From: Saprospiraceae bacterium
GTDB lineage: Bacteria; Bacteroidota; Bacteroidia; Chitinophagales; Saprospiraceae
Direction: 5' to 3'
Assembly: GCA_020630455.1 (NCBI GenBank)
Contig: JAHDBK010000291.1
Span: forward strand, 1 to 5,387
Length of the DNA stretch: 5,387 bases
Positions 5,349-5,387 of this stretch are shown here, in pieces. The notes under the pieces were generated by a model. That model ran no database searches, was not told the DNA's origin, and saw only the letters and a program-made list of their open reading frames with translations. The first letter of the stretch is position 1, and the number at the start of each line of letters is the position of its first letter. Made by a program: the position numbers and the translations under genes.

Positions 5349-5387
5349 CAATATGATAAGTACATTAATATTTTTTCTACTTAGTAT

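Noticed and set aside
1..5387. CRISPR array, insertion sequence or transposon ends
   Set aside because: No regularly spaced repeats, transposase motif or terminal inverted repeats were seen; the short AT-rich repeats are isolated.

Overview
The window is about 5.4 kb of strongly AT-rich bacterial DNA and most likely comes from the phylum Bacteroidota. Three things point there. The tRNA gene is preceded by a textbook Bacteroidota promoter (TTG, 21 bases, TATCTTTG). The coding starts lack Shine-Dalgarno sequences and instead follow A/T-rich leaders. The protein families are common in Flavobacteriia and Saprospiria relatives, but genus or class cannot be decided from this sequence.

Layout, left to right. 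At the extreme left edge the minus strand shows what looks like the first ten codons of a divergent gene (MKDKLVFLII), with a perfect TATATTTG -7 element upstream. A gene-free spacer of about 220 bases follows, holding a 10-base inverted repeat and an 11-base direct repeat. Then comes a compact plus-strand gene set. It begins with a zinc N-acetylmuramoyl-L-alanine amidase that has a long Pro/Glu-rich N-terminal region and no classical signal peptide. Next is an overlapping lipoprotein gene of unknown function whose C-terminus looks like an alpha/alpha-toroid (QxxDGxW) repeat. Three bases later starts a complete superfamily 1 UPF1/IGHMBP2-type helicase. The overlap and tight spacing suggest one transcript. 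The amidase and lipoprotein could act together at the cell envelope; the helicase has no obvious functional link to them.

A very AT-rich stretch of about 250 bases follows, with GTAGTGA tandem units and a weak terminator candidate. A tRNA-Lys(UUU) gene comes next with its own promoter, an encoded CCA and a strong intrinsic terminator. Directly behind the terminator lies a polytopic UbiA-family prenyltransferase with no room for its own standard promoter, so its expression probably depends on read-through from the tRNA promoter or on RNA processing. The right end holds a short unassigned ORF (24 codons) and a 9-bp hairpin.

No mobile element, CRISPR array or phage module is visible. I do not see a clear novel system. 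The points most worth a second look are the tRNA/terminator/UbiA arrangement, the amidase without a signal peptide paired with an overlapping putatively surface-exposed lipoprotein, and the divergent spacer.
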